Positions 7,025 to 15,667 are shown, numbered from the stretch's first letter. The stretch: 23,191 nucleotides of DNA from an uncultured Nitrospira sp. (GCA_946479785.1 CAMLHQ010000047.1:1-23191), one strand, 5' to 3'. Notes: generated by a model not told the origin, from the sequence alone. Program-made: numbers and translations.

Positions 7025-9634
7025 CTATTCGTGTTTTCCGGCTTTGGTCACCGTGGGCACAATCACGATTGCCTTATTCTTCACATCGACCATCGCGGTA
7101 TCGCCGTCCCGCAACTCACCTTTCACCAGCTGACGAGCGATAGGAGTCTCGAGCTCCTGCTGGATCAGCCGCTTCAATGGCCTGGCGCCATACACAGGAT
7201 CATACCCGCGTTCTCCCAGATGCCTGAGCGCAGCCGGCGATACTGACAGCGTGATCCGTCGCTCAGCCAGGCGGGTCCGCAGCCGCTCCACTTGAATCTC
7301 AACGATCTTCGTGAGTTGATCCAGCTCCAGCGGATGAAACACTACCGTCTCGTCCACCCGATTCAAGAATTCCGGGCGGAAGTGTCGCCGTAATTCTTCC
7401 AACACGACTGCACGCATGTCTTCATAGGCCAATCCCTTTTGTTGAGCCTCAAGAATTTGCGGACTCCCGATGTTGGACGTCATGATCAATACCGTGTTCT
7501 TGAAGTCTACCGTCCGGCCCTGGGAATCCGTCAGGCGGCCATCGTCCAGCACTTGGAGTAGCACGTTGAACACGTCGTGATGCGCCTTCTCGATTTCGTC
7601 GAACAGAATGACCGAGAACGGATGGCGACGCACAGCCTCCGTCAACTGCCCGCCTTCTTCATAGCCCACATAGCCTGGGGGAGCCCCGATCAGCCTGGCG
7701 ACCGTGTGTTTTTCCATATATTCCGACATGTCGATACGGACCATGTTGGCTTCGTCGTCGAAGAGCGTGGCAGCGAGCGCCCTGGCCAGCTCGGTCTTGC
7801 CGACACCGGTCGGACCGAGAAAGAGAAACGACCCGATCGGTCTGTTCGGGTCTTTAATGCCGGACCGTGCGCGAAGGACTGCATCGGCCACCGCCTGGAC
7901 TGCTTCATGCTGGCCGACGACGCGCTGGTGCAGCAAATCTTCCAACTTCAGAAGTTTTTCCGTCTCGCCTTCGACCAAACGGGAAACGGGAATGCCGGTC
8001 CAGCGACTGACGATCGCGGCAATATCGTCTTCATCGACTTCTTCTTTCAGAAGTCGGCTCTCGCCCTGCTTCTTTCCAAGCTGTTGCTGTTCAATCGCCA
8101 GTTCGCGTTCAAGACGAGGCAGTTCCCCATAACGCAGTTCGGCCACGCGGTTGAGATCGTACGCTCGCTCAGCCCGCTCGATCGACTGTTTGACCTCTTC
8201 AATCGCCTCCCGCGTTTTCCGCAGGCGCGCGACGGAAGCCTTCTCGGAATCCCATCTCGTCTTGAGCGCTTGCAGATCGCGCTGTTTCTCATTCAACTCT
8301 TTTTCGAGCGCGGCCAATCGCGCCTGACCGGCCTGGTCTTTTTCCTTCCGTAAGGCCTCACGCTCGATTTCCAGCTGCATGACTTTCCGCGAGACCTCGT
8401 CGAGCTCGGCCGGCAGACTGTCAATTTCCGTACGAAGTCGGGCGGCGGCTTCGTCCACAAGATCGATGGCTTTGTCGGGGAGGAAACGATCGGCGATATA
8501 GCGGTGGGACAATTTCGCTGCGGCGACCAAAGCCGCATCTTTGATCCGCACACCGTGATGCACTTCATACCGTTCCTTCAAGCCGCGAAGGATCGAAATC
8601 GTATTTTCAACGGAGGGCTGATCGACCAATACGGTTTGGAAACGCCGTTCCAGCGCCGCATCCTTCTCAATATGTTTACGGTACTCATCCAACGTCGTGG
8701 CGCCTATCAAATGGAGTTCGCCGCGAGCCAACATAGGTTTCAACAGATTAGCGGCATCCATGGCGCCTTCGGCAGCACCGGCTCCGACCACCGTATGCAA
8801 TTCATCGATGAAGAGAAGGACCTGGCCTTGCGATGCCTGGATTTCTTTCAAGACGGCTTTCAAGCGCTCTTCAAACTCGCCGCGGAATTTCGCCCCAGCG
8901 ACCAACGCGCCCATGTCGAGCGCGACAACTCGTTTCTGTTTCAGCCCTTCCGGTACATCGCCTTTCACGATACGAATGGCCAACCCTTCGACAATCGCCG
9001 TCTTGCCGACACCAGGCTCACCAATGAGCACCGGATTGTTCTTCGTTCGACGTGAAAGAATCTGCACGACGCGTCGAATCTCTTCATCACGCCCGATGAC
9101 CGGATCCAACTTGCCCTGACCGGCCAGCTTGGTCAAATCGCGGCCGTACTTCTCTAGCGATTGATAGGTGCCTTCAGGATCTTGAGTCGTCACTCGTTGA
9201 TGACCCCGGACTTGCTGTAAAGCGCCCAGGAGTTTTTCCTTCGGCAGACCGAGTTTCCTGAAAATCCCGCCTTCCTGAACCATCGCCAATAACACGTGTT
9301 CTACGCTGAGAAAATCATCCTTCAGCGCACGCTGCTCTTCCTCTGCTTTCACGAGAACCTGGTTGAGACGGGGAGTGAGATGGAGTTGACCGGGACCGCC
9401 TGCTGCACCTTGTACCTGAGGAAGCTTCGCCAAGGCCTGTTCTGCCGCCTGACGCACCGAGGAAATCGAAAGCCCTGCCTGCTCGCAGAGAGCGGGTACG
9501 ATGCCGCCTTCCTGTTCGAGAAACGCCAGCAGCAGATGCTCGACATCCATACCTTGGTGGCTGCGTCGCATGGCATGGGAAGAAGCCGTTTGGAGAGCTT
9601 CCTGCAGCTTAATCGTCATACGGTTCATGTCCAT
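7025..9634 (-). CDS. clpB: ClpB disaggregase, AAA+ chaperone
   Basis: An 869-residue Hsp100 protein of normal length. ClpB rescues aggregated proteins with the DnaK system by threading chains through a hexamer. In order it shows: the double Clp-N repeat domain (residues 1-145, [18 protein letters not shown] and [14 protein letters not shown]); NBD1 with Walker A GEPGVGKT and the [11 protein letters not shown]alker B region; the long coiled-coil middle domain rich in Glu/Lys/Arg that separates ClpB from ClpA; and NBD2 with [27 protein letters not shown] and a C-terminal D2-small domain. The ATG at 9632-9634 follows GGGAGG by 8 nt. It stands alone on the minus strand, with no dnaK or grpE nearby. 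Confidence 0.97.
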   Translation of the reverse strand: MDMNRMTIKLQEALQTASSHAMRRSHQGMDVEHLLLAFLEQEGGIVPALCEQAGLSISSVRQAAEQALAKLPQVQGAAGGPGQLHLTPRLNQVLVKAEEEQRALKDDFLSVEHVLLAMVQEGGIFRKLGLPKEKLLGALQQVRGHQRVTTQDPEGTYQSLEKYGRDLTKLAGQGKLDPVIGRDEEIRRVVQILSRRTKNNPVLIGEPGVGKTAIVEGLAIRIVKGDVPEGLKQKRVVALDMGALVAGAKFRGEFEERLKAVLKEIQASQGQVLLFIDELHTVVGAGAAEGAMDAANLLKPMLARGELHLIGATTLDEYRKHIEKDAALERRFQTVLVDQPSVENTISILRGLKERYEVHHGVRIKDAALVAAAKLSHRYIADRFLPDKAIDLVDEAAARLRTEIDSLPAELDEVSRKVMQLEIEREALRKEKDQAGQARLAALEKELNEKQRDLQALKTRWDSEKASVARLRKTREAIEEVKQSIERAERAYDLNRVAELRYGELPRLERELAIEQQQLGKKQGESRLLKEEVDEDDIAAIVSRWTGIPVSRLVEGETEKLLKLEDLLHQRVVGQHEAVQAVADAVLRARSGIKDPNRPIGSFLFLGPTGVGKTELARALAATLFDDEANMVRIDMSEYMEKHTVARLIGAPPGYVGYEEGGQLTEAVRRHPFSVILFDEIEKAHHDVFNVLLQVLDDGRLTDSQGRTVDFKNTVLIMTSNIGSPQILEAQQKGLAYEDMRAVVLEELRRHFRPEFLNRVDETVVFHPLELDQLTKIVEIQVERLRTRLAERRITLSVSPAALRHLGERGYDPVYGARPLKRLIQQELETPIARQLVKGELRDGDTAMVDVKNKAIVIVPTVTKAGKHE

Positions 9635-9676
9635 GCCGTAATCCTCCCGTTATCAATAGAGTAACTATTCTCCCAC

Positions 9677-9711
9677 GCTGGGAAACATAATCATAGGGCT
9701 GGGAAAGTCAA
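9677..9711 (-). promoter_or_regulatory. clpB promoter with direct-repeat operator candidate
   Basis: On the minus strand TTGACT (9706-9711), a 16-nt spacer and TATGTT (9684-9689) form a plausible promoter. A 9-bp sequence, TTTCCCAGC on the minus strand, occurs twice at exactly 21-bp spacing (9698-9706 and 9677-9685), flanking the -35 and the -10. TCCCA-N3-TGGGA (9671-9683) adds a short inverted repeat. No convincing CIRCE or sigma-32 consensus was found. Confidence 0.45.
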
Positions 9712-9732
9712 CCTTGCACGAATGAGAGTGCC

Positions 9733-9762
9733 TTGACCGCGCGAGACGGACCAGACTATTGT
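9733..9762 (+). promoter_or_regulatory. Promoter abutting the membrane-protein start
   Basis: TTGACC (9733-9738), 18 nt, then TATTGT (9757-9762). The predicted transcription start falls at about the ATG at 9768, consistent with the absence of an SD. Confidence 0.4.
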
Positions 9763-9767
9763 CATCC

Positions 9768-10598
9768 ATGGCCAATCAGCTTCTTGCCGCCCTGGACCTG
9801 TACAAGACGGCGCTTCGTCGGACCTGGCAATCCCTCCGTCGAGGCTGGATCATCATCGTGGCGGTTATCGGATTTCTCTTCTTGCTCATGCTTGCGCGAC
9901 AACTCGCCGCTCCTTTAGGGATGGCGGGAGGGTTCTTGCTTGGCGCGGTGAACGCATTGTTGGTCGGTGCGACCTTGAGCCTGGTTGAACAATCGATTTC
10001 GTATGCTCGTGCATTGACCGCCAAGGATGTGTTTGACAGTTTCGGCCATTACTTTTGGGATGTGATCAGCGTCGGGTTCGTTCTCTGGCTCCCACTGATG
10101 GCGCTCGACATAGGGACGCAAAACAACCCTAACGGCCTTTTGATCTCCTATGCCGTCATGCTCCTGATCTTTATTCTCCTGAATCCTGCGCCGGAAATCA
10201 TCTACCAAGTTCAGCACGATTCCCCCCTGGACGTTTTTAAAAGCGCCTACGAGTTTGTCCTGGAAAATTGGATTGAATGGTTCTTGCCGATCGGGCTGTT
10301 GTTGTTACCCCTGGTAGCGGCACCGAATGGTCTCAGCTCGTTTTTCCTCTTGTCCCGCCGGGTGGGGAGAGGGGCAGGACTGGACTTTTCACAGATCTTG
10401 CTCCTTCCTTTTACGATCCTCGGAAGCTGGTTGTCCTCTTTCGGAGTTGACCCCGAGTTGGCTCAGTACGTGATGCTGCTCTTCACTCCAGTCCTTGCCA
10501 TCTCCATCCTCCTGTTTCGTGGCCACCTCTTTGCATTGTTGTACGGTTCTTCTCATCGTCAACGCCAATTCGCAACACAATCACGGCGGCATGAGTAG
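9768..10598 (+). CDS. Polytopic membrane protein of unknown function
   Basis: A 276-residue integral membrane protein. About six to seven hydrophobic segments are visible. They include IIIVAVIGFLFLLMLARQL near residue 30, FLLGAVNALLVGATLSLV, FVLWLPLMALDIG, LLISYAVMLLIFILLNPAPE, FLPIGLLLLPLVAAP and VMLLFTPVLAISILLF. The soluble N terminus (LLAALDLYKTALRRTWQSLRRGW) looks amphipathic. The motif NPAPEIIYQVQHDSP between helices is distinctive but I cannot assign it to a family. The in-frame TTG at 9759 is less likely than the ATG at 9768. It is transcribed divergently from clpB and is probably monocistronic, since the kinase gene starts 114 nt later. Confidence 0.6.
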   Translation: MANQLLAALDLYKTALRRTWQSLRRGWIIIVAVIGFLFLLMLARQLAAPLGMAGGFLLGAVNALLVGATLSLVEQSISYARALTAKDVFDSFGHYFWDVISVGFVLWLPLMALDIGTQNNPNGLLISYAVMLLIFILLNPAPEIIYQVQHDSPLDVFKSAYEFVLENWIEWFLPIGLLLLPLVAAPNGLSSFFLLSRRVGRGAGLDFSQILLLPFTILGSWLSSFGVDPELAQYVMLLFTPVLAISILLFRGHLFALLYGSSHRQRQFATQSRRHE

Positions 10599-10712
10599 GC
10601 GCCCCTTCTCGGTGCCGGATCAACGGTAAGCTGGGAGCGGGCGTGCGGGGAACGGTCAGCTTCCAGCCGATCTAATGATGTTTAACCCTTGAGTGGGAGA
10701 TGAATTTAGTGT

Positions 10713-12248
10713 ATGGATTTACCTACACCTAATGCAGCTACATTAGATACATCGGTCCGTAAGGGAGCTTCGCTCGTGCGGCTATCAATTTTCTGGCGTA
10801 TCGTCCTGACATCCTTTCTCATCATTGTGGTGATGGCAGGGGTGAACTTTTACGCCCTGTTTCAGCTGCGTCAGCTCTCTGCATTGAGCACCACCCTCGT
10901 CTCACAACATTACCCCGCCATTGAGCAGGCGAAACATGTCCAGGCGGTCGCCTATAACCAGCTCAACAGCGAGAAAAAGTATTTGGCTGTGCGCGATCCG
11001 ACGTTCTTGCAGCACTTCGATGAAGAGGTCGAGGAATACCACCGCGGAGTAGAGAATCTGCTCCGACAGGAATCGTCCTCTGAAGGTCGTCAAATTCTCG
11101 AACAGGCCAAGCGGTATCAGCAGGACCGCCTGTCGCTGTTTCATGCCGAATTAGAACACGCCTCTGCCGCGCCTGGTTCACTTTCTCCCGATTACGAAAA
11201 CCGCCGGAATGAAGTGATGGACCACATGACGGCGACGCTGGACCGCTATGTAGATTTCCACGAAGCGGCCATCAGTGCTGGCGTCAGCCGTTCACGCGAA
11301 AGTTCGGCGCAAGCCGAAGCCATCACCGAGCAGCTCGTATTGCTCGCCCTCGTCTTCGGGATCGGACTGGCCGGTATCGCCAGCTACACGATTCTTCGGC
11401 CACTCCGACAACTGCAAGGCCACATCAAACAAATCGGGCAGGGGAACTTTCGAGCTTCGTTGCACATCAGGGCTCCCAGCGAACTGCGCGACCTGGTCGA
11501 CACCGTCAATTGGATGGGAGGCAAGCTTCAGGAACTCGACGACATGAAGGGTGAATTCCTGGCCCATGTCTCTCATGAGTTACGCACGCCCATGGCCTCG
11601 ATCCAGGAAGGCACCCATCTTTTGTTGGACGAGATCCCCGGTCCGCTATCGCAAGAGCAACGGACGACGTTGCGCATTATGGCCGACAGTAGCCGACGTC
11701 TGATCACGCTGATCTCCACGATTCTGGACCTTTCAAAAATGGAAGCCGGCATGATGGAGTATCGCATCGTGCCAACCGATCTCAAACGGATTACAGACAT
11801 GTCCGTGAACAAGATCCGTCTCTTGGCCGATGCGAAGCACGTGCAGCTCGTCGTGGAAGCTCCGGCTCAACGCGTCTGGGTCAAGGCGGATGCGATTCGT
11901 ATTGAGCAGGTACTCGACAATCTGTTATCAAATGCCTTGAAGTTCAGCCCTGAAGGGGGCATTGTAAAGACACAGATGAAACCGGACCACAGGGCAGGCG
12001 TCCTGGAGGTGGCCGTCTCCGACGTCGGGCCTGGCATCCCCGCCGATGAGCTGCCGCATATTTTTGAGCGTTTTTATCAAGGCAGCACAAAATCTAGACA
12101 TTCCACACCAGGAAGTGGCCTTGGGCTGGCCCTGGCTAAAAAAGTCGTCGAGGCACATGGAGGCAGGATTTGGATCGAGAGCGAAGTCAAGAAGGGAACC
12201 ACTGTACGGTTTATCCTCCGCCTAACCAAGCCGGGAGCAGCCGTGTGA
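10713..12248 (+). CDS. Sensor histidine kinase, QseE/GlrK-like
   Basis: A 511-residue membrane kinase. TM1 (about residues 26-50), a helical periplasmic sensor of about 155 residues (YPAIEQAKHVQAVAYNQLNSEKKY onward, four-helix-bundle-like) and TM2 (about 208-227) are followed by HAMP. The HisKA box is FLAHVSHELRTP with His288 as phosphoacceptor. The ATPase domain has the N box (DNLLSNALKFSPEGG), G1 (DVGPGIP), F box (IFERFYQG) and G2 (GSGLGLALA). It probably phosphorylates the sigma-54 regulator encoded at 13047. Gene order kinase-lipoprotein-regulator copies qseE-qseG-qseF. The stop overlaps the next gene's GTG. SD GGGAGA is about 12 nt from the ATG at 10713. A 10-codon frame from 10700 overlaps the start and could modulate translation. 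Confidence 0.92.
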   Translation: MDLPTPNAATLDTSVRKGASLVRLSIFWRIVLTSFLIIVVMAGVNFYALFQLRQLSALSTTLVSQHYPAIEQAKHVQAVAYNQLNSEKKYLAVRDPTFLQHFDEEVEEYHRGVENLLRQESSSEGRQILEQAKRYQQDRLSLFHAELEHASAAPGSLSPDYENRRNEVMDHMTATLDRYVDFHEAAISAGVSRSRESSAQAEAITEQLVLLALVFGIGLAGIASYTILRPLRQLQGHIKQIGQGNFRASLHIRAPSELRDLVDTVNWMGGKLQELDDMKGEFLAHVSHELRTPMASIQEGTHLLLDEIPGPLSQEQRTTLRIMADSSRRLITLISTILDLSKMEAGMMEYRIVPTDLKRITDMSVNKIRLLADAKHVQLVVEAPAQRVWVKADAIRIEQVLDNLLSNALKFSPEGGIVKTQMKPDHRAGVLEVAVSDVGPGIPADELPHIFERFYQGSTKSRHSTPGSGLGLALAKKVVEAHGGRIWIESEVKKGTTVRFILRLTKPGAAV

Positions 12249-13024
12249 ATCGAATTCGTCTCTCAACCGGTTGGTTGATATTGGCACTTTTGGCCACCGG
12301 AGGATGCGCATCATGGGAATCGCCCGCGCCGATGTCCCAACCTTATTTTGTGGTGGACCACGCAGATGCAAAAACATTTCATGGATTGGGCAAAAAACAG
12401 GATGTCGTTGCAGCCAAATGCACCGAGCACAATTCCTGCGACCATGCGTATTTTACCCGTGCTCTCATAGGGTTATACGAAAGTCGCGACATCGCGACCA
12501 AATACTTTGAAAAGGTCATCGCCATTGCGCCGAAGGGTCAGATGGCCGTTTCGAGCAAATTGTGGCTCCAGCAGCTACAGCAGGATCCCGCGCCGGTTGA
12601 ACGGTCCTGGTTCACCTCGGTTATGTCGGCCCCTGGGATATCCGAAAACCAGATGACCATGGGTCAAATTTCTGATCGCCTGGTGCGAGACTTGCTTGAT
12701 CGGGAAGTGATGATCCAGCAACTCCGTACCGGTAAGGAAACCGATGCTCAAGTACTCGACCAACTCCAACGAGAATTGGCCGAACGAGACCGCAAAGGCG
12801 ATTCATCGAGCGGAAGAAAAGATTTATCGAAGGGCGGTGCCGAAGGTACGAGCGTTCAGTCGCTGCAAAAACAGTTATCTGAGCGAGACAAGAAAATCGA
12901 AGAACTTTCAAGTCAGCTGGAGGCCCTGAAGCGAATCGATCAGGAAATGCGTGAGAAGGTCCGTCCGATCCGTCCGCCGTCTACGGTTGTACCGGCGCCG
13001 ACACCCGAAGCTACGAATCCTTAA
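12245..13024 (+). CDS. Coiled-coil lipoprotein in QseG/YfhG position
   Basis: A 259-residue predicted lipoprotein. The GTG start at 12245 overlaps the kinase stop (GTGA), a classic coupling arrangement. An N-terminal signal (GWLILALLATGGC) ends at Cys21 in a lipobox-like LATGGC; Ala-Ser follow, with Trp-Glu after them. After a globular part with a TPR-like stretch (YFTRALIGLYESRDIATKYFEKVIAIAPKG), the C-terminal half is predicted coiled coil (LDREVMIQQL, LDQLQRELAERD, LQKQLSERDKKIEELSSQLEAL), ending in a Pro-rich tail. In enterobacteria the middle gene of qseEGF encodes an outer-membrane lipoprotein. Positional equivalence is clear; orthology is not established by sequence that I can compare here. 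A role in tuning the kinase from the envelope is an inference. Confidence 0.75.
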   Translation: MNRIRLSTGWLILALLATGGCASWESPAPMSQPYFVVDHADAKTFHGLGKKQDVVAAKCTEHNSCDHAYFTRALIGLYESRDIATKYFEKVIAIAPKGQMAVSSKLWLQQLQQDPAPVERSWFTSVMSAPGISENQMTMGQISDRLVRDLLDREVMIQQLRTGKETDAQVLDQLQRELAERDRKGDSSSGRKDLSKGGAEGTSVQSLQKQLSERDKKIEELSSQLEALKRIDQEMREKVRPIRPPSTVVPAPTPEATNP

Positions 13025-13046
13025 AAGAAAAGGGACTAACACCGTC

Positions 13047-14462
13047 ATGGAACAAGAGCACATTCTCGTAATCGACGATGAGGAAGGTCTGTTGCAACTG
13101 GTCAAGATGCGTCTGACCGCCATGGGATTTGCCGTCACCGCCTGCACCTCGGGACGGGATGCCGTCACGGCCGCAAAAACCAATCGATTCGATTTGGCCA
13201 TCACCGACCTTCGTCTACGCGGTGAGGACGGCTTAGACGTGACGGAAGAGTTGTTGCGCATTCACCCCGGCCTGCCGGTTATTATCTTGACCGCGCATGG
13301 GAGTATTCCCAATGCAGTCGAAGCAGTCCAACGAGGCGCCTTCGGCTACCTGACCAAGCCTTTCGACGATAAAGAGCTGAAGGCCAAGATCGAGGAAGGG
13401 CTATCCCCCCAACGGATGAGCCGAGAAATTCAACGCCTCAAGTCCCTCGTGAACGAGTTATACGGAATGGAGAACGTCGTCGCGCGAAGCCCGGCGATGC
13501 AACGCCTCCTTCAGCAAGTCATTCAAGTGGCGGATTCAGATGCCACGATGCTGCTGTTCGGTGAAACGGGCACAGGCAAAGAAGTATTCGCCCGCGTCAC
13601 CCATGCCAATAGCCGGCGCAGCAAGGGCCCTTTCGTGGCTCTGAATTGCGCCGCCATTCCGGAAACCTTGTTTGAATCGGAACTGTTCGGCCACGTTCGC
13701 GGAGCCTTCACGAGCGCGCATGGGCCCAAGAAAGGTCTGTTTCAGAGCGCCAACGGAGGCACGTTGTTCCTGGATGAAATCGGAGAGATGCCGCTCTCGA
13801 TGCAAGTCAAACTGCTCCGCGCGGTGCAGGAACGGGAAGTGCGGGAAGTCGGGGCGGAACACCCGACGAAAGTCGATGTGCGTATTATCGCCGCCACGAA
13901 CAAGGATCTTGGGGAAGCCGTCAAAAACGGCAGCTTCCGCAACGATCTGTACTATCGCATTTCAGTCGTCCCTCTCTTCATTCCCCCGCTGCGAGATCGC
14001 CGTGAAGACATCCCGATCCTGGCGCAGCATTTCCTGGCAACCAGCTCAAAACGAGCCAATAAGGACGTGCGCGGTTTTACCCCCGCTGCCTTGCACCGGC
14101 TGGTCACCAATCTCTGGCCTGGCAACGTCCGGGAACTCGAGAATGCCATCGAGAAAGCGGTCGTGATGTCAAGACAAGACATGATCACGCCTGATCTGCT
14201 TCCATCGATCGGCACCGCGCCGGACTCACAGCTCAAGCCCCTCACGGAAGCGAAGGAAGAGTTTGAAAGGACCTACCTTAAGAATGTCCTCCAGTTGACC
14301 GGCGGCAATATTTCACGCGCTGCACAATTTGCCGGACGCTATCGGGCCGACTTCTACAAGATGCTCAAGAAATATGGTCTCCATCCTTCGACCACAAAAG
14401 GCAAACCCGAGCCTGAGCTCGAAGAACTCGAAGAAGACAATCTTACGGAGGCGGAGCGTTAG
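13047..14462 (+). CDS. Sigma-54-dependent response regulator, QseF/GlrR-like
   Basis: A 471-residue NtrC-family activator. Receiver domain residues 5-120: acidic pair Asp10-Asp11, phosphoacceptor Asp54 in LAITDLRLRG, Thr83 and Lys104 (YLTKPFD). AAA+ domain: Walker A GETGTGKE (172-179), Walker B GGTLFLDEIGEMP and arginine-finger region LRDRREDIPILAQHF. The sigma-54 contact loop reads GAFTSA (219-224), not the usual GAFTGA. The C terminus is a Fis-type HTH (GGNISRAAQFAGRYRADFYKMLKKYG) followed by an acidic tail (LEELEEDNLTEAE). I chose the ATG at 13047 because the frame upstream overlaps the lipoprotein gene and the receiver begins at once; AAGGGA lies about 12 nt upstream. It presumably switches on sigma-54 promoters after phosphorylation by the kinase at 10713. 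Confidence 0.94.
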   Translation: MEQEHILVIDDEEGLLQLVKMRLTAMGFAVTACTSGRDAVTAAKTNRFDLAITDLRLRGEDGLDVTEELLRIHPGLPVIILTAHGSIPNAVEAVQRGAFGYLTKPFDDKELKAKIEEGLSPQRMSREIQRLKSLVNELYGMENVVARSPAMQRLLQQVIQVADSDATMLLFGETGTGKEVFARVTHANSRRSKGPFVALNCAAIPETLFESELFGHVRGAFTSAHGPKKGLFQSANGGTLFLDEIGEMPLSMQVKLLRAVQEREVREVGAEHPTKVDVRIIAATNKDLGEAVKNGSFRNDLYYRISVVPLFIPPLRDRREDIPILAQHFLATSSKRANKDVRGFTPAALHRLVTNLWPGNVRELENAIEKAVVMSRQDMITPDLLPSIGTAPDSQLKPLTEAKEEFERTYLKNVLQLTGGNISRAAQFAGRYRADFYKMLKKYGLHPSTTKGKPEPELEELEEDNLTEAER

Positions 14463-14502
14463 ACGATTCCGCCTCTTCTCTCGAACCATAGAACGCCCAT
14501 AT

Positions 14503-14811
14503 CTATTCATCGGTATCTCCACACAATCTCGCGAGCCGTATCATGTTCTGCGGAGAGAGCGAGAGGAATTGGACGCCTACTATCTGGTGCCCGCTCCACC
14601 TCACTTTCGCCAGATCAATTTGGAGAGCGGCAGTGCCATCGTCGGGGTACACTTTCAGTGTGAGATATTGTCGCGGAGTAGATGCCCTGAAGAGGGACAG
14701 GCGACATCCTCGCTCGGAAAGATCGGTCATCTGTGCAGTAGCGAGTCCAGCCTTATCCGCAACAATAGTGCGGAGACAAACAGCCCTTCTCACTTCCTCT
14801 CGTTTTTCCAT
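14503..14811 (-). CDS. PilZ domain protein
   Basis: A 102-residue protein with the shape of a single PilZ domain. MEKREEVRRAVCLRT at the start corresponds to the RxxxR region but has RRAVCLR spacing, so the c-di-GMP motif is imperfect. DLSERGCRL matches D/NxSxxG well. Strands LTLKVYPDDGTAALQIDLAKVRW and GVQFLSLSPQNMIRLARL complete the barrel and C-terminal helix. Upstream in-frame ATGs (14850, 14940) would add Cys-rich sequence unlike the family; none has a convincing SD, so the start is uncertain. It converges on the response regulator gene with 40 nt between stops. A link between c-di-GMP and the regulator next door is only positional. Confidence 0.7.
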   Translation of the reverse strand: MEKREEVRRAVCLRTIVADKAGLATAQMTDLSERGCRLSLFRASTPRQYLTLKVYPDDGTAALQIDLAKVRWSGHQIVGVQFLSLSPQNMIRLARLCGDTDE

Positions 14812-15325
14812 CAGAGTCGATTGGCAGTGCTCGTCCGATCGAACGGCCATACCGATACATGTAATACAGCTCCCGCCTAAGTCGTTCCTCTGGTTTGAGC
14901 AACCTTCATGCCCACGGCAGACGATCCATCCCATTCGCAAGTTCGTGAAATAATAAGGTTGAGGAATTTATGAGGTGTAGGTCTGTATCAGGAAGGATTC
15001 AACAGCGGCTGTTATCTTTGTCATTACCTTTTGCGTTTTACCCAGCAAAAAGTGGAGCTGGCGAGAGGAACCTCCAACCTGTGGTTTACAAAGCCTATCT
15101 CAACAAACACATAAAGATAAAAAAGAAGAGTCTAAGCCAGTAGATCAAGCTCCCGCAGAGGAGAAGAGGGATTAACTCTATTTGCACTCTGTTGCGTGGA
15201 GTTGCGCGTCATGGTGAGTGGACCGGGCACACTGTGGGGCACACCGACCCCCATACGCCATAATTTTCCAGGGTCCAAACCCTGCGTGGGAAGTAATTCG
15301 GTCGGCGCACCAATTTTTGATGGCC
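14812..15325. other. Gene-poor stretch with tRNA remnant
   Basis: No convincing gene is seen. A 57-codon frame (14970-15143, plus) has GAGG before its ATG but reads straight through the tRNA remnant and ends in a Lys-rich tail, so I do not call it. The composition becomes visibly AT-richer than the flanking operons. The one recognisable item is the tRNA-Thr fragment at 15053-15092. Confidence 0.5.
15053..15092 (-). repeat. Degenerate 3' fragment of tRNA-Thr (att-like direct repeat)
   Basis: Forty bases repeat the 45 bases at 16364-16408, which are the CCA end, acceptor 3' strand, T arm, variable region, anticodon-stem 3' strand and anticodon loop of the tRNA-Thr gene, in the same orientation. 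The only difference inside the match is a 5-nt deletion in the T loop (attga or ttgaa). The match stops in the anticodon loop. A fragment of this extent is what tyrosine integrases leave when they insert at a tRNA anticodon loop. A decayed tandem tRNA copy is the alternative. Confidence 0.7.
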
Positions 15326-15667
15326 TTAAAAAGTGGCCACCTTGGAGGGAATGTAAGCACAGACAAACGGTGGGAAGAAAAGGCATTCGGTATTTTTTGC
15401 CTGGTATTCCCCGCGGAGTGGCAGGTCGATTGTTCCAATGTAGTGAGTGTATTCCTCACGACATCGTTGTGGGAGCGCTGAGTTGCGGTTACGGTACATG
15501 TAGATCGTGTATGGTTCGTGTTCCCCACGCATACATTCCTGGTACAACGCGGAGTAATGTTTCTGACGTTCGTCTCCCCAACTCGTGCATCCCGCCAGTG
15601 TGAGCACTAGACAAAATGCTTGTAGCCCACAACCGAAAGCAGAAACCCTAATTTGATGACGATCCAT
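15326..15667 (-). CDS. Putative small lipoprotein
   Basis: A 113-residue ORF with a textbook lipoprotein signal: basic start (MDRHQIR), hydrophobic core and lipobox LTLAGC with Cys27, then TSWGDE. The mature part is Cys- and Tyr-rich (YQECMRGEHEPYTIYMYRNRN, LPQRCREEYTHYIG). It loosely recalls the small lipoprotein at 16810-17043 in its spaced Cys residues. GGAG lies at SD distance upstream of the ATG at 15665-15667. A perfect inverted repeat GATAA-G-TTATC (15705-15715) lies about 40 nt upstream and could be an operator. The last 25 residues (after GEYQAKN) look unlike folded protein, so a frameshift near the 3' end is possible. It sits between the tRNA and its fragment, so it may be cargo of the lost element. 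Confidence 0.45.
   Translation of the reverse strand: MDRHQIRVSAFGCGLQAFCLVLTLAGCTSWGDERQKHYSALYQECMRGEHEPYTIYMYRNRNSALPQRCREEYTHYIGTIDLPLRGEYQAKNTECLFFPPFVCAYIPSKVATF

Noticed and set aside
7577..8353. Long plus-strand frames inside clpB (also 8504-9055)
   Set aside because: Shadows of clpB; products are Phe/Arg-rich without recognisable domains.
9677..9711. Sigma-32 heat-shock promoter at clpB
   Set aside because: GTTGAC and CCCTATGAT partly resemble the boxes but the spacing is far too short; a sigma-70-like reading fits better.
14970..15143. 57-codon plus-strand ORF with GAGG before its ATG
   Set aside because: It reads through the tRNA remnant and ends in a Lys-rich tail of low complexity; no sign of selection on protein sequence.
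15196..15603. 135-codon plus-strand frame with several Cys
   Set aside because: Opposite strand to the lipoprotein ORF, no SD, erratic composition; the minus-strand reading has a lipobox and an SD.
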